A stretch of 64,000 bases of DNA from Pantoea agglomerans (GCF_021397715.1 NZ_CP090207.1:1054001-1118000), one strand, 5' to 3'. Positions 37,960 to 49,379 are shown, counted from the first letter of the stretch. The notes: a model not told the origin generated them from the sequence alone. Program-made: numbers and translations.

Positions 37960-38034
37960 AGCTGCTTCTGCGGAGGAGTGGTATACCGGGGCCTCAAATT
38001 TGATTCATTCACGCATTGCCCTGGAGGCGCTGAC

Positions 38035-38418
38035 ATGATTACTGGAATCCAGATCACACAAACTAATAAACCCCAACTCCTTAACTCCTTCTGGCTACTG
38101 GACGAAGAGAAAGGCGAGGCGCGCTGCCTGTGCGCTAAAGGCGGCTATGAAGAAGATCAGGTTGTTGCTATCAGCGAACTGGGTGAGTTCACCTATCGTG
38201 AAGTACCGGTAGAGATGAAACCTCAGGTGCGCGTCGAAGGTGGGCAGCATCTGAACGTCAACGTTCTGCGTCGTGAAACGCTGGAAGATGCGGTTAAACA
38301 TCCTGAAAATTATCCGCAGCTGACCATTCGTGTTTCCGGCTACGCGGTACGTTTTAATTCGCTGACGCCAGAGCAGCAACGCGACGTGATCGCCCGTACC
38401 TTTACTGAAAGTCTTTGA
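38035..38418 (+). CDS. grcA: Autonomous glycyl radical cofactor GrcA
   Basis: GrcA (YfiD) replaces the oxygen-broken C-terminus of pyruvate formate-lyase and restores its glycyl radical. The 127-residue protein carries the radical motif [12 protein letters not shown] (Gly about 25 residues from the end), as in PflB. ATG at 38035 follows GGAGG and gives [11 protein letters not shown]; the upstream frame is not conserved. An FNR-like palindrome is found upstream. Confidence 0.95.
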   Translation: MITGIQITQTNKPQLLNSFWLLDEEKGEARCLCAKGGYEEDQVVAISELGEFTYREVPVEMKPQVRVEGGQHLNVNVLRRETLEDAVKHPENYPQLTIRVSGYAVRFNSLTPEQQRDVIARTFTESL

Positions 38419-38590
38419 GTCACAACAATCAGCAGGCGCTGAAAAAGAACGCAAAGCACACACAGTATTTTCTATCAGGTTATTAATAAGATAGAAGCCA
38501 GGCTCAGAGGCCTGAGCGGCGCTGACTTACGGAAGATTGCCCTCAGGCACTGAAAATGGCACCAACCGCCTGTTACTGATGGTTAAGTCA

Positions 38591-38620
38591 AAAAAATCGC
38601 CTCATCAGAGGCGATTTTTT
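38591..38620. terminator. Bidirectional terminator between grcA and srmB
   Basis: AAAAAATCGCCTC (38591-38603) and GAGGCGATTTTTT (38608-38620) form a 13-bp stem with an ATCA loop, flanked by A and T tracts. It fits convergent srmB and grcA. Confidence 0.92.
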
Positions 38621-38635
38621 TATTGATGCGATGAT

Positions 38636-39964
38636 TTATTCCGCATTCTCATTAGCCGGTGCGCTGCCGCTCGGCTTGCGGCGTTTGCCAATATTTTTGG
38701 CATCGCGATGGCGTTTTTTCACTCGCGGTTTCTCCGCTTCGCTCGATTTCTTCTCTGCACGCTTCGCCAGCACTTTTTTCGACGGTTTACCGGTGGTTTT
38801 GGCATGTGGCGCACGCGTCTCTGGACGCAGCTCATCAATCACGCGCGCTTTCAGCGGCTCGTTGACGTAGCGACTGATTTTACCCAGCAGCACATAATCG
38901 TGCGCCTCGACCAGCGAAATCGCGATCCCTTTACGGCCGGCACGTCCGGTACGGCCAATACGGTGCAGATAGGTGTCGGCGGTGCGCGGCATATCGAAGT
39001 TGAAGACGTGACTGACGTCATCAACGTCAATGCCGCGTGCTGCGATGTCAGTGGCGACCAGCACGTTCACCCGGCCTTCAATCAGACGTTTGATCGCTTC
39101 GTTACGCTTCGCCTGCACCATTTCGCCTTCCAGATAGCTGCTACGAATCCCCGCTTCGTGCAGCCAGCTGACCAGCTCATGCAGACGCTCACGTTTACGT
39201 ACAAACACGATGCAGCGCGTCACTTCCGGCTGTTTCAGCAGGTGAACCAGCAATTTGGTTTTGTGTTCCAGATCGTCAGCACGGTAGTACCACTGCTGGA
39301 TCTTTTTACGTTCGCGGCGGCTCGGATCGGCTTCCAGTTCAACCGGATCGTTCAGCAGACGCTCGGCGAAGTCTTTGATGTTTTCGCCTTCCAGCGTGGC
39401 GGAAAACAGCATCGTTTGCTTGCGCCAGCGGGTTTCAGCCGCAATGGTTTCAATATCCTGGGCGAAACCCATGTCCAGCATACGGTCCGCTTCATCAAGC
39501 ACCAGCGTCTCAACGGCGCGGCAGTCGAAGTTCTCTTCTTTGATGTATTGCAGCAGACGACCGGTGGTGGCGACCACGATATCCTGGTTTTCGCTGAAGA
39601 CTTCAGCGTGGTTCATGTAGGCCACGCCGCCGGTAATGGTGGCGATATCCAGATGGGTGTGCTTCGCCAGTTCGCGTGCCTGGTCGGCGACCTGCATCGC
39701 CAGTTCACGGGTTGGCGTTAAGATCAGAATGCGGGGCGGGCCAGATTTCTTACGAGGGAAATCAAGCAGGTGCTGCAGCGCCGGTAACAGATAGGCGGCA
39801 GTTTTCCCGGTCCCGGTAGGTGCCGAACCCAGAACGTCGTGGCCCTCAAGCGCGGGCGGAATGGCTGCAGCCTGAATGACTGTTGGGCGCGTAAAGCCTT
39901 TTTCCTGCAGCGCTTCAAGCAGGCTTTCGTCGAGTTCGAGTTCGGAGAATGTGGTTACTGTCAT
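38636..39964 (-). CDS. srmB: ATP-dependent DEAD-box RNA helicase SrmB
   Basis: SrmB helps early assembly of the 50S ribosomal subunit by remodelling 23S rRNA. The 442-residue helicase has the Q motif (FTRPTVIQ), motif I PTGTGKT (49-55), Ia PTRELA, II DEAD (157-160), III SAT, and VI HRIGRTGR. A lysine-rich C-terminal tail (KKVLAKRAEKKSSE...KKRHRDAKNIGKRRKPSG) probably binds RNA. It is divergent from yfiC. Confidence 0.95.
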   Translation of the reverse strand: MTVTTFSELELDESLLEALQEKGFTRPTVIQAAAIPPALEGHDVLGSAPTGTGKTAAYLLPALQHLLDFPRKKSGPPRILILTPTRELAMQVADQARELAKHTHLDIATITGGVAYMNHAEVFSENQDIVVATTGRLLQYIKEENFDCRAVETLVLDEADRMLDMGFAQDIETIAAETRWRKQTMLFSATLEGENIKDFAERLLNDPVELEADPSRRERKKIQQWYYRADDLEHKTKLLVHLLKQPEVTRCIVFVRKRERLHELVSWLHEAGIRSSYLEGEMVQAKRNEAIKRLIEGRVNVLVATDIAARGIDVDDVSHVFNFDMPRTADTYLHRIGRTGRAGRKGIAISLVEAHDYVLLGKISRYVNEPLKARVIDELRPETRAPHAKTTGKPSKKVLAKRAEKKSSEAEKPRVKKRHRDAKNIGKRRKPSGSAPANENAE

Positions 39965-40118
39965 GGTCTACCTCAGTTTGGGGCGCTGATTATAGACAGA
40001 TCAGACGTAATCTTCATCTGTTAATCCGCCAGGTATAGTCTGCTGCGTGAATTCCGTTACCTGTCACGTTACACTTATGCGCTGCCGCACGGCAGAAAAA
40101 AGTAAATGGTAGCGACCC

Positions 40119-40868
40119 ATGATGCACGACAAGCCGCGTGAGCGGCCCCAGTTAAACAAGAACGGATTTACCTTTAAACAATTTTTTGTGGCGCACGATC
40201 GCTGTGCAATGAAAGTCGGAACCGATGCCATTCTGCTTGGTGCCTGGGCGCCGGTGGCTGGCGTCAGACGGATTCTGGACATCGGCAGTGGCAGCGGACT
40301 GATTGCGCTGATGCTGGCGCAACGCACGCCGTCTCCGGTTGAGATTGATGCGGTTGAGCTGGAGAGTGAGGCAGCGCAGCAGGCGCAGGATAATGTTCAG
40401 CAGTCGCCGTGGCCGGCACGTATCCGGGTTCATCAGCAGGATATTGCCCGCTGGGCAGAGCGTTGCGAGCAGCGCTATTCACTGATCGTCAGTAATCCTC
40501 CTTACTTCGCACCCGGCGTGGCCTGCTCCAGCACGGCGCGCGACAACGCCCGGGCAACCAGCACGCTCGATCATCAGACCCTGTTGCGCAGCGCGGCGCT
40601 GCTGATTGAAGAAGAGGGGATGTTCTGCGTGGTGCTGCCGACCGCCACCGGTGAGACCTTTATCAGCCAGGCGCTGGACGATGGCTGGCATTTACGTTTC
40701 CGGCTCGACGTAGCGGAATATGCGCATCGTCCACCGCATCGGGTGCTGCTGGCCTTTTCCCCTAAGGCGGGCGAAACGCTGCAGGAGCGTCTCGCCATTC
40801 GCGCGCCCGACACGCACTATTCTGATGACTGGTGTTGCCTGACGCGGGAGTTCTATCTGTTCCTGTAA
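40119..40868 (+). CDS. yfiC: tRNA1(Val) A37 N6-methyltransferase YfiC
   Basis: This enzyme methylates N6 of adenine 37 in tRNA-Val using S-adenosylmethionine. The 249-residue Rossmann methyltransferase has motif [14 protein letters not shown] and the amino-methyltransferase motif NPPY at residues 126-129. Start: two ATG codons are adjacent; either fits. Its last 16 bp overlap the end of the convergent nadB. Confidence 0.93.
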   Translation: MMHDKPRERPQLNKNGFTFKQFFVAHDRCAMKVGTDAILLGAWAPVAGVRRILDIGSGSGLIALMLAQRTPSPVEIDAVELESEAAQQAQDNVQQSPWPARIRVHQQDIARWAERCEQRYSLIVSNPPYFAPGVACSSTARDNARATSTLDHQTLLRSAALLIEEEGMFCVVLPTATGETFISQALDDGWHLRFRLDVAEYAHRPPHRVLLAFSPKAGETLQERLAIRAPDTHYSDDWCCLTREFYLFL

Positions 40869-42475
40869 CTGGGTGGCGTCAGGATGGTCGGCAGCGCTTC
40901 CGGTAACAGATCGGGATAGTCGCGGATGTAGTGCAGTCCACGGCTCTCTTTTCGCGCCAGCGCGTAGCGCACCATGAGTTCGGCAACCTGCACCAGATTC
41001 CTCAGTTCCAGCAAATTGTTGGAGAGGCGGAAGTGATGATAATACTCATCGATCTCCTGCTGGAGCAGGGTGATGCGGCGCAATGCCCGCTCCAGACGCT
41101 TGGTGGTCCGCACGATGCCGACGTAATCCCACATAAACAGCCGCAACTCATGCCAGTTATGCTGGATGATCACCCGTTCATCGGCATCATCAACCTGGCT
41201 TTCATCCCAGCCGGGCAGCGCGGTAACAGCTTCGACCTCGGGCAGGGTGCGAATCAAATCTTCTGCAGCAGACCAGCCATAGACCAGGCACTCCAGCAGC
41301 GAGTTGGAGGCCATCCGGTTGGCACCGTGCAGGCCGGTATAACTCACTTCACCAATCGCATACAGGCCATTAACGTCGGTGCGGCCCTGCTGATCGACCA
41401 TCACACCGCCACAGGTGTAGTGCGCGGCTGGCACAATCGGAATCGGCTCTCGGGTCAGGTCAAAGCCAAAGGTCAGCAACTTGTCGTAAATCATCGGGAA
41501 GTGGGCGCGGACAAAGTCCGCCGGCTGATGACTGATGTCGAGATACATGCAGTCAACGCCCAGCCGCTTCATCTCATGATCAATGGCTCTGGCGACGATG
41601 TCGCGCGGTGCCAGTTCAGCTCGCTCATCAAAATCGGGCATAAAGCGGCTGCCGTCAGGACGCAGCAGCCAGGCCCCTTCGCCGCGTAACGCTTCGGTTA
41701 ACAGAAAATTACGCGCCTGGGGATGAAACAGGCAGGTCGGATGAAACTGGTTAAATTCAAGGTTGGCGACCCGACAACCGGCCCGCCACGCCATCGCGAT
41801 GCCATCGCCGGAGGCAATATCGGGATTAGTCGTGTATTGATACACTTTTGCTGCGCCGCCGGTCGCCACCACCACCGCGCGGGCAGAACAGATTTCAACC
41901 TGCTCGCGATTGCGGTTCCAGATCCACGCACCCACGACCCGGCGTGGTCCGGGCAGCCCGAGTTTGTCTGAAAGAATCAGATCGACGGCGTTAGTCCGTT
42001 CCAGAATCCGGATGTTGGGATGGCTGAGCGCCTGGCTGACCAGCGTGGTTTCTACCGCGCGGCCGGTGGCATCGGCGCTGTGCAGAATACGGCGATGACT
42101 ATGACCGCCTTCGCGGGTCAGGTGATAGCGCATCTCGCCCGCCGCCTGCGGATCGATATCAAAGGCGACGCCGTTATCAATCAGCCACTGCACGCAGTGA
42201 CGGGCATTGCTGGCGATAAACGAGACGGCATCTCGGTCGCACAGCCCGGCGCCGGCCACCAGCGTATCCTCAACGTGCGACTCAATGCTGTCAGTTTCAT
42301 CAAACACCGCCGCGATGCCGCCCTGCGCATACAGGGTGGAACCCTCATTGACTTGTGCTTTGCTGAGCACCGTCACCTGATAGTGTCGGGCCAGACGCAG
42401 CGCCAGCGACAGACCGGCTGCACCGCTGCCCACAATCAAAACATCACACTGATAATCCGGATTTGCATTTGTCAT
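40853..42475 (-). CDS. nadB: L-aspartate oxidase NadB
   Basis: NadB oxidises L-aspartate to iminoaspartate, the first step of NAD synthesis. The 540-residue flavoprotein, the same length as in E. coli, has the FAD-binding motif [18 protein letters not shown], the [14 protein letters not shown] segment, [14 protein letters not shown] and the active-site [13 protein letters not shown] region. A perfect NadR box sits 3 bp before the ATG. Its 3' end overlaps yfiC by 16 bp on the opposite strand, and it is divergent from rpoE. Confidence 0.96.
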   Translation of the reverse strand: MTNANPDYQCDVLIVGSGAAGLSLALRLARHYQVTVLSKAQVNEGSTLYAQGGIAAVFDETDSIESHVEDTLVAGAGLCDRDAVSFIASNARHCVQWLIDNGVAFDIDPQAAGEMRYHLTREGGHSHRRILHSADATGRAVETTLVSQALSHPNIRILERTNAVDLILSDKLGLPGPRRVVGAWIWNRNREQVEICSARAVVVATGGAAKVYQYTTNPDIASGDGIAMAWRAGCRVANLEFNQFHPTCLFHPQARNFLLTEALRGEGAWLLRPDGSRFMPDFDERAELAPRDIVARAIDHEMKRLGVDCMYLDISHQPADFVRAHFPMIYDKLLTFGFDLTREPIPIVPAAHYTCGGVMVDQQGRTDVNGLYAIGEVSYTGLHGANRMASNSLLECLVYGWSAAEDLIRTLPEVEAVTALPGWDESQVDDADERVIIQHNWHELRLFMWDYVGIVRTTKRLERALRRITLLQQEIDEYYHHFRLSNNLLELRNLVQVAELMVRYALARKESRGLHYIRDYPDLLPEALPTILTPPSYRNR

Positions 42476-42477
42476 GG

Positions 42478-42495
42478 TGTTTAATTTACTAAACA
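42478..42495 (-). promoter_or_regulatory. NadR operator at the nadB start
   Basis: TGTTTA-N6-TAAACA is a perfect match to the NadR (NadI) box and is palindromic. It ends 3 bp before the nadB ATG, and there is no room for a ribosome-binding site between them. Repression at high NAD is expected. Confidence 0.85.
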
Positions 42496-42779
42496 AGAAT
42501 AGGGCTGAGCATAAGCTTTAAGCCGGTTGCTGTGAAGTATTTTGAACAACTTTTCAGCTCGCTGGTGGCGGGCGGGTTAAATGCCACCAATAATCAGCAA
42601 GTTAAAGCCAGGCGGGTTTAAAAACTGTTTTTTATACCAAACTAAATTAAGCACAGGGATTTAAAGATGAAAAAGCCGTTGTCATAGGTTACTCTGCCTG
42701 CGATTTACGCTCCTTGCACTGAACGAAAATGAACAAGCCGGAGACTCTCCAGCGGAGCGGTAAATATTAGGGCGATAAG

Positions 42780-42807
42780 TGAACTTCGCTCCACATCACA
42801 ACTCTAA
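42780..42807 (+). promoter_or_regulatory. SigmaE autoregulatory promoter of rpoE
   Basis: -35 TGAACTT (42780-42786) and -10 TCTAA (42803-42807) with a 16-bp spacer match the sigmaE consensus (GGAACTT, TCTAA). It lies 80 bp upstream of rpoE and allows positive autoregulation. The rest of the 410-bp gap between nadB and rpoE (42476-42887) holds short frames, one of which could correspond to the rseD leader, but none is convincing. Confidence 0.78.
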
Positions 42808-42887
42808 GCGCATGCTTGCTCAGAAACATTGAGATGTGCTGGCAGTTACTTTACGCGTAAGAAAAATTTGGGGAGACATTACCTCGG

Positions 42888-43466
42888 ATGAGCGAGCAGT
42901 TAACGGATCAGATCCTCGTTGAACGGGTACAGAAGGGAGATCAAAAAGCTTTCAACTTACTGGTAATTCGTTACCAGCATAAAGTGGCGAGCCTGGTTTC
43001 ACGCTATGTTCCGTCGGGCGATGTGCCTGATGTAGTACAGGAATCGTTTATTAAAGCGTATCGCGCACTGGACTCTTTCCGGGGCGATAGCGCGTTTTAT
43101 ACCTGGCTGTACCGCATCGCGGTCAATACAGCGAAAAATTACCTGGTTGCTCAGGGGCGTCGTCCGCCATCCAGCGATGTGGATGCGATTGACGCAGAAA
43201 ATTTCGAAAGTGCGGGTGCATTAAAAGAAATTTCGAACCCTGAGAACTTAATGTTGTCAGAAGAACTGAAACAAATTGTCTTTCGTACCATCGAGGCGCT
43301 ACCCGAGGATTTGCGTATGGCAATCACCCTCAGGGAACTGGACGGCCTGAGCTATGAAGAGATCGCCGTCATTATGGATTGCCCGGTAGGCACTGTTCGG
43401 TCACGTATCTTCCGTGCGCGAGAGGCCATTGATAATAAAGTTCAACCGCTTATCCAACGTCAGTGA
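42888..43466 (+). CDS. rpoE: Extracytoplasmic stress sigma factor RpoE (sigmaE)
   Basis: RpoE directs transcription of envelope stress genes when outer-membrane proteins misfold. The 192-residue sigma factor has region 2 (FNLLVIRYQHKVASLVSRYV...PDVVQESFIKAYRALDSFRG) and region 4 (ALPEDLRMAITLRELDGLSYEEIAVIMDCPVGTVRSRIFRARE), both complete. The GGGGAGACATTACCTCGG-ATG leader matches the conserved enterobacterial start. It heads the rpoE-rseABC operon. Confidence 0.97.
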   Translation: MSEQLTDQILVERVQKGDQKAFNLLVIRYQHKVASLVSRYVPSGDVPDVVQESFIKAYRALDSFRGDSAFYTWLYRIAVNTAKNYLVAQGRRPPSSDVDAIDAENFESAGALKEISNPENLMLSEELKQIVFRTIEALPEDLRMAITLRELDGLSYEEIAVIMDCPVGTVRSRIFRAREAIDNKVQPLIQRQ

Positions 43467-43493
43467 TAACGGCTACTGGAAGGGTACCTAGGC

Positions 43494-44147
43494 ATGCAGA
43501 AAGAAAAACTTTCCGCTTTAATGGATGGTGAGACCTTAGATAACGAGCTGTTCTCCACGTTATCAAAGGATGCGGATTTACAGAAAAGCTGGGAAAGCTA
43601 CCATCTCATTCGCGATACGATGCGCGGCGATGTTGGTGAGTTCCTGCATTTTGATATCTCTGCGCGCGTTGCCGCTGCCATCGAAAAAGAACCGCTGCGT
43701 ACTGTTACACCGCTGATCCCTGAAGCGCAGCCAGAACCTTCCCGTTGGGAAAAAATGCCGTTCTGGCAAAAAGTGCGCCCGTGGGCTGCGCAACTGACTC
43801 AGGTCGGCGTGGCTGCCTGCGTTTCACTGGCCGTTATCGTTGGCGTACAGCACTATAACCAGCCTGCCGGCGGTGCGACTGAAGCGTCTGACTCGCCGGT
43901 GTTCAACACGCTGCCGATGATGGGCAAAGCCTCACCGGTCAGCCTGGGCGTACCGTCAGATGCGTTTGATACCAACAGCGCTAATCAGCAGGTTCAGGAT
44001 CAGCGTCGTCGCGTTAACGCGATGCTGCAGGATTATGAGCTGCAACGCCGCTTACATGCCGATCAGCTGCAGTTTGAAACTAACGCACCGAAACAGGCAC
44101 AGGCTGATGTTCCCGGAAACCAATCGTTAGGACTCCAGCAGCAGTAA
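43494..44147 (+). CDS. rseA: Anti-sigmaE factor RseA
   Basis: RseA is a single-pass inner-membrane protein that holds sigmaE inactive. DegS and then RseP cut it upon stress. The 217-residue protein has a cytoplasmic anti-sigma domain (MQKEKLSALMDGETLDN...), one membrane helix (VGVAACVSLAVIVGV) at about 102-117 and a periplasmic glutamine-rich tail that binds RseB. It overlaps rseB by 1 bp. Confidence 0.95.
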   Translation: MQKEKLSALMDGETLDNELFSTLSKDADLQKSWESYHLIRDTMRGDVGEFLHFDISARVAAAIEKEPLRTVTPLIPEAQPEPSRWEKMPFWQKVRPWAAQLTQVGVAACVSLAVIVGVQHYNQPAGGATEASDSPVFNTLPMMGKASPVSLGVPSDAFDTNSANQQVQDQRRRVNAMLQDYELQRRLHADQLQFETNAPKQAQADVPGNQSLGLQQQ

Positions 44148-45103
44148 TGAAGCCGCTTTGGTATGCTGTTAGCCTGCTGACAGGCAGCCTGTTGTGGTCA
44201 TCTGCCGCCCCGGCGCAAACTTCTGCGTCCGGGGCGCTATTGCAGCAGATGGAGCAGGCCAGTCAGAACCTCAACTACGAATTTGCTTATATCAACGTCT
44301 CCCGCCTTGGCATTGAATCGCTGCGTTACCGTCATGCGGTAATCGATCAGCGCATTTTTGCTCAGCTGTTGCAGATGGACGGTCCGCGCCGTGAAGTCAT
44401 CCAGCGCGACAACGATATCAGCTACTTCGAACCGGGCCTTGAACCGTTCTCGCTTCCTGGAAACCACATTATCGATGCGTTGCCATCGGTCATCTTTGCT
44501 GATTTCTCCAAACTGAGCAGTGCTTACGACTTTATTACCGTCGGACGCTCACGTATTGCCGATCAGATGTGTGACGTGTTGCGCATTGTGTCGCGCGACG
44601 GCACACGCTACAGCTATGTCGTCTGGCTCGACGTTGATACCAAACTGCCGCTGCGCATTGACCTGCTGGATCGGGATGGTGAAACGCTGGAGCAGTTTCG
44701 CGTCATCAGCTTTGCGGTGGACGAAGGAGTGCGTAATCTGATGCAGGGGCTTGAAAAGGCCAATCTGCCGCCATCGCTCTCGGTGCCGAAAGGGGATGCG
44801 GTGACGCTCAACTGGCAGCCCGGCTGGATTCCCGCTGGCATGACGCTGGTGTCGCAGAACCGTCGTACGCTGCCCGCGCTGAACAAAAATATGGAGTCGC
44901 GTCTCTACAGCGATGGCCTGTTCAGCTTCGCGATCAATATTACGCCGGCCGATAAAAGCAGCACCACCCAGACATTGCGCACTGGGCGACGTACGGTCCA
45001 GACAGTTGTGCGCAATAATAACGAGATTGCAGTGGTCGGCGAATTACCGCCAGCGACAGCAAAACGCATTGCGGACAGCATCGACCTGGGGTCACAAAAA
45101 TGA
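44147..45103 (+). CDS. rseB: Periplasmic sigmaE regulator RseB
   Basis: RseB binds the periplasmic part of RseA and protects it from DegS until it senses lipopolysaccharide. The 318-residue precursor begins with a signal peptide (MKPLWYAVSLLTGSLLWSSA, cleavage after APA) and has two LolA-like domains (residues about 30-200, then a C-terminal domain). It overlaps rseA by 1 bp and rseC by 4 bp. Confidence 0.95.
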   Translation: MKPLWYAVSLLTGSLLWSSAAPAQTSASGALLQQMEQASQNLNYEFAYINVSRLGIESLRYRHAVIDQRIFAQLLQMDGPRREVIQRDNDISYFEPGLEPFSLPGNHIIDALPSVIFADFSKLSSAYDFITVGRSRIADQMCDVLRIVSRDGTRYSYVVWLDVDTKLPLRIDLLDRDGETLEQFRVISFAVDEGVRNLMQGLEKANLPPSLSVPKGDAVTLNWQPGWIPAGMTLVSQNRRTLPALNKNMESRLYSDGLFSFAINITPADKSSTTQTLRTGRRTVQTVVRNNNEIAVVGELPPATAKRIADSIDLGSQK

Positions 45104-45564
45104 TGAGAGAATGGGCCACCGTGGTGGCATGGCAGGATGGCATCGCCACTCTGCATACTGAAGCGAAAACCTCCTGCAACAGTTGCCAGGCGCGTAAAGG
45201 CTGCGGCAGCCATATGCTGAACAAACTCGGCCCGAAAAATGCCCATGTGATGCAGATTGCCAGCAGCAAACCGCTGCAGCCGGGACAGCGAATCGAGCTC
45301 GGTATCCGTGAGAGCAGCCTGCTGGGCTCGGCATTGCTGGTCTACATGACGCCGCTGTTGGGTCTCTTCCTGGTGGCAGGCCTGTTTCAGGCACTGTTCA
45401 GTAGCGATCTGGCCGCTGCCAGCGGCGCGCTACTGGGCGGTATCGGCGGCTTTATTATCGCTAAAGGGGTCTCAATGAAGCTGGGGGATCGTGAAGCCTT
45501 TCAGCCGGTGATCCTGAACATCGCCTTACCTCCTGACGCGCTGCGTGTTGAAAGCGAAGCGTAA
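45100..45564 (+). CDS. rseC: SoxR-reducing/sigmaE regulatory membrane protein RseC
   Basis: A 154-residue inner-membrane protein with two membrane helices (SALLVYMTPLLGLFLVAGLFQAL and ASGALLGGIGGFIIA) and an N-terminal cysteine cluster (CNSCQARKGCG). RseC promotes sigmaE mildly and takes part in reduction of SoxR with the Rsx system. The ATGA overlap with rseB suggests coupled translation. The second ATG is an equally good start. Confidence 0.93.
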   Translation: MMREWATVVAWQDGIATLHTEAKTSCNSCQARKGCGSHMLNKLGPKNAHVMQIASSKPLQPGQRIELGIRESSLLGSALLVYMTPLLGLFLVAGLFQALFSSDLAAASGALLGGIGGFIIAKGVSMKLGDREAFQPVILNIALPPDALRVESEA

Positions 45565-45574
45565 CCCACGCCCA

Positions 45575-45596
45575 GGCCGCGCACTCCGCGGCCTTT
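45575..45596 (+). terminator. Terminator of the rpoE-rseABC operon
   Basis: GGCCGCG (45575-45581) and CGCGGCC (45587-45593) form a 7-bp GC stem with a 5-nt loop, followed by TTTGT. It is weak to moderate. Confidence 0.65.
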
Positions 45597-45783
45597 GTCC
45601 GTTCTTCCCGCTGCAAAACTCTGTTTCGCTTCCACAACGTTCCATTCTTTTATGCGCGGCGTTAACAGTGTAATATGCGTCGTCATTAATGAGGCTGACA
45701 GGATTGTGGGTAAAGAGCGATCTTCCTGAATGTGTCTGTGCTCAGGTTTTCAACTGATTCTCTATGCGAAGATATTCATATAA

Positions 45784-47583
45784 ATGAAGCACATAAGAAA
45801 TTTCTCCATCATCGCCCACATCGACCATGGTAAATCTACGCTCTCTGACCGCCTGATTCAGATTTGCGGTGGCCTCACCGCCCGTGAGATGGCTGCCCAG
45901 GTTCTTGACTCGATGGATCTGGAGCGTGAACGCGGCATCACCATCAAAGCACAGAGCGTAACGCTCGATTACCACGCGAAAGACGGCGAAACTTACCAGC
46001 TCAATTTCATCGATACGCCGGGTCACGTTGACTTCTCCTATGAAGTTTCCCGCTCACTGGCGGCCTGCGAAGGCGCACTGCTGGTGGTGGATGCCGGGCA
46101 GGGCGTAGAAGCGCAGACCCTGGCGAACTGCTACACCGCGATTGAGATGGATCTGGAAGTAGTGCCGGTTCTGAACAAAATTGACCTGCCAGCGGCCGAT
46201 CCCGATCGTGCGGCGCAGGAAATTGAAGATATCGTCGGCATTGATGCTACCGACGCGGTGCGCTGCTCGGCCAAGACCGGCGTGGGCGTACCGGAAGTGC
46301 TGGAGCGTTTAGTACGCGATATCCCGCCGCCACAAGGCGATCCGGAGGCTCCACTGCAGGCGCTGATTATCGACTCCTGGTTTGATAACTACCTCGGTGT
46401 GGTTTCGCTGGTGCGCGTCAAAAACGGCACCATGCGCAAGGGCGATAAAATTAAAGTGCTGAGCACCGGCCAGGTCTATAACGCTGACCGTCTCGGCATC
46501 TTCACCCCGAAGCGGGTCGATCGTAACGAACTTAACTGCGGTGAAGTCGGCTGGCTGGTCTGCGCGATTAAAGACATTCTCGGCGCGCCGGTCGGGGATA
46601 CCCTGACCACCGCACGCAACCCGGCAGACAAAGCGTTGCCAGGCTTCAAAAAAGTGAAGCCGCAGGTCTATGCCGGTCTGTTCCCAATCAGCTCTGACGA
46701 CTATGAAGCGTTCCGTGATGCGCTCGGCAAACTGAGCCTGAACGATGCTTCGCTGTTCTACGAGCCAGAGAGCTCGACGGCGCTGGGCTTTGGTTTCCGT
46801 TGTGGCTTCCTGGGTCTGCTGCACATGGAGATCATCCAGGAACGTCTGGAGCGCGAATACGATCTCGATCTGATCACCACTGCGCCAACCGTAGTGTATG
46901 AAGTGGTCACCACCAGCGGCGATGTGGTCTATGTCGATAGCCCGTCTAAGCTGCCGGCGCTGAATAACATCGAAGAGCTGCGCGAGCCGATCGCTGAGTG
47001 TCACATGCTGTTGCCGCAGGAGTATCTCGGCAACGTGATTACGCTGTGCATCGAGAAACGTGGCGTTCAGACCAACATGGTTTACCACGGCAATCAGGTC
47101 GCGCTGACCTATGAGATTCCGATGGCGGAAGTGGTACTGGACTTCTTTGACCGTCTGAAATCGACGTCACGCGGTTATGCTTCGCTGGATTATAACTTTA
47201 AACGTTTCCAGACCTCTGACATGGTGCGCGTCGATGTTCTGATCAACTCAGAACGTGTCGATGCGCTGGCGCTGATTACCCACCGTGAAAACGCACCGTA
47301 TCGGGGACGCGATCTGGTTGAGAAGATGAAAGAGCTCATTCCGCGTCAGCAGTTTGATATTGCGATTCAGGCGGCAATCGGCAATCACATTATCGCGCGT
47401 TCAACGGTTAAACAGCTGCGTAAAAACGTGCTCGCCAAGTGTTATGGCGGTGACGTCAGTCGTAAGAAGAAACTGTTGCAGAAGCAGAAAGACGGTAAGA
47501 AGCGAATGAAGCAGGTCGGTAACGTTGAGCTGCCGCAGGAAGCCTTCCTCGCGATTCTGCATGTCGGTAAGGACAGCAAATAA
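45784..47583 (+). CDS. lepA: Elongation factor 4 (LepA)
   Basis: LepA is a translational GTPase that acts in 30S biogenesis or back-translocation. The 599-residue protein is full length, with G1 AHIDHGKST, the GIT switch, G3 DTPGH, G4 NKID and the LepA-specific C-terminal domain ([20 protein letters not shown]... [15 protein letters not shown]). It forms an operon with lepB, 9 bp downstream. Confidence 0.97.
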   Translation: MKHIRNFSIIAHIDHGKSTLSDRLIQICGGLTAREMAAQVLDSMDLERERGITIKAQSVTLDYHAKDGETYQLNFIDTPGHVDFSYEVSRSLAACEGALLVVDAGQGVEAQTLANCYTAIEMDLEVVPVLNKIDLPAADPDRAAQEIEDIVGIDATDAVRCSAKTGVGVPEVLERLVRDIPPPQGDPEAPLQALIIDSWFDNYLGVVSLVRVKNGTMRKGDKIKVLSTGQVYNADRLGIFTPKRVDRNELNCGEVGWLVCAIKDILGAPVGDTLTTARNPADKALPGFKKVKPQVYAGLFPISSDDYEAFRDALGKLSLNDASLFYEPESSTALGFGFRCGFLGLLHMEIIQERLEREYDLDLITTAPTVVYEVVTTSGDVVYVDSPSKLPALNNIEELREPIAECHMLLPQEYLGNVITLCIEKRGVQTNMVYHGNQVALTYEIPMAEVVLDFFDRLKSTSRGYASLDYNFKRFQTSDMVRVDVLINSERVDALALITHRENAPYRGRDLVEKMKELIPRQQFDIAIQAAIGNHIIARSTVKQLRKNVLAKCYGGDVSRKKKLLQKQKDGKKRMKQVGNVELPQEAFLAILHVGKDSK

Positions 47584-47592
47584 GGATTTCCA

Positions 47593-48567
47593 ATGGCTAA
47601 TATGTTCGCCCTGATACTGGCGATAGCGACGCTGATTACTGGCATCGTCTGGGTTATTGATCGTTTTAAATGGGCACCGCAACGTCGGGCGAAACAGGCA
47701 GCGGCTCAGGCGCAAACCGGCAATACGCTCGACAGCAAAACGCTGGCGAAAGTGTCGTCGCAGCCAGGCTGGGTGGAAACCACGGCGTCGGTGTTCCCGG
47801 TGCTGGCGGTGGTGTTTATCGTGCGGTCGTTTATTTACGAACCGTTCCAGATCCCCTCAGGATCGATGATGCCGACGCTGCTGATTGGCGATTTTATTCT
47901 GGTGGAGAAGTTCGCCTACGGAATTAAAGATCCGATCACCCAGACCACGCTGATCCCAACCGGTCAGCCGAAGCGCGGTGATATCGCGGTGTTTAAATAC
48001 CCGAAAGATCCGAGCCTCGACTACATTAAACGCGTTATCGGTTTACCTGGCGATAAAGTGATCTATGATCCTTACAGCAAAACCCTGACGGTGAAGCCAG
48101 CCTGTACCGACGGTAAAGCCTGTGATACCGCGTTAGCGGTAACCTACACCGACGTTCAGCCGAGCAATTTTATCCAGACCTTCAGCGGCTTCGATGGCAA
48201 TGAAACCGGCAACGGTTTCTACCAGGTTCCGCAGGGCGATACGATGCGTGGCGGCTTACGCCTCGGCACCCGTAAAGAGACGATTGGCAACGTGACCCAC
48301 GATATTCTGCTGGTGAACGAAGCGCAGAGTCAGGCGGGCATGTATTATCAGCAGCCGGGTCAGCCACAGGCGAGCTGGGTGGTGCCGAAAGGGCAATATT
48401 TCATGATGGGCGATAACCGTGACAACAGCGCCGACAGCCGCTACTGGGGCTTTGTCCCGGAGCGTAACCTGGTCGGTAAAGCGGTCGCTATCTGGATGAG
48501 CTTTGAGAAACAAGAAGGGCAGTGGCCTACCGGCGTACGATTCAGTCGTATCGGCGGCATCCACTAA
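47593..48567 (+). CDS. lepB: Signal peptidase I (LepB)
   Basis: LepB removes signal peptides from exported proteins at the periplasmic face of the inner membrane. The 324-residue protein has two N-terminal helices and the catalytic Ser91 (PSGSMMPT)/Lys146 (YIKRVIG) dyad at exactly the E. coli positions, plus the MMGDNRDNSADSRYWG box. It is co-transcribed with lepA and followed by rnc. Confidence 0.97.
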   Translation: MANMFALILAIATLITGIVWVIDRFKWAPQRRAKQAAAQAQTGNTLDSKTLAKVSSQPGWVETTASVFPVLAVVFIVRSFIYEPFQIPSGSMMPTLLIGDFILVEKFAYGIKDPITQTTLIPTGQPKRGDIAVFKYPKDPSLDYIKRVIGLPGDKVIYDPYSKTLTVKPACTDGKACDTALAVTYTDVQPSNFIQTFSGFDGNETGNGFYQVPQGDTMRGGLRLGTRKETIGNVTHDILLVNEAQSQAGMYYQQPGQPQASWVVPKGQYFMMGDNRDNSADSRYWGFVPERNLVGKAVAIWMSFEKQEGQWPTGVRFSRIGGIH

Positions 48568-48584
48568 AAGTATTGTCTGACTAA

Positions 48585-49379
<795 letters not shown>

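Noticed and set aside
42809..42870. Short frames MLAQKH and MCWQLLYA in the rpoE leader, as a possible rseD
   Set aside because: Very short, without clear ribosome-binding sites, and I cannot match them to the E. coli rseD sequence with confidence.
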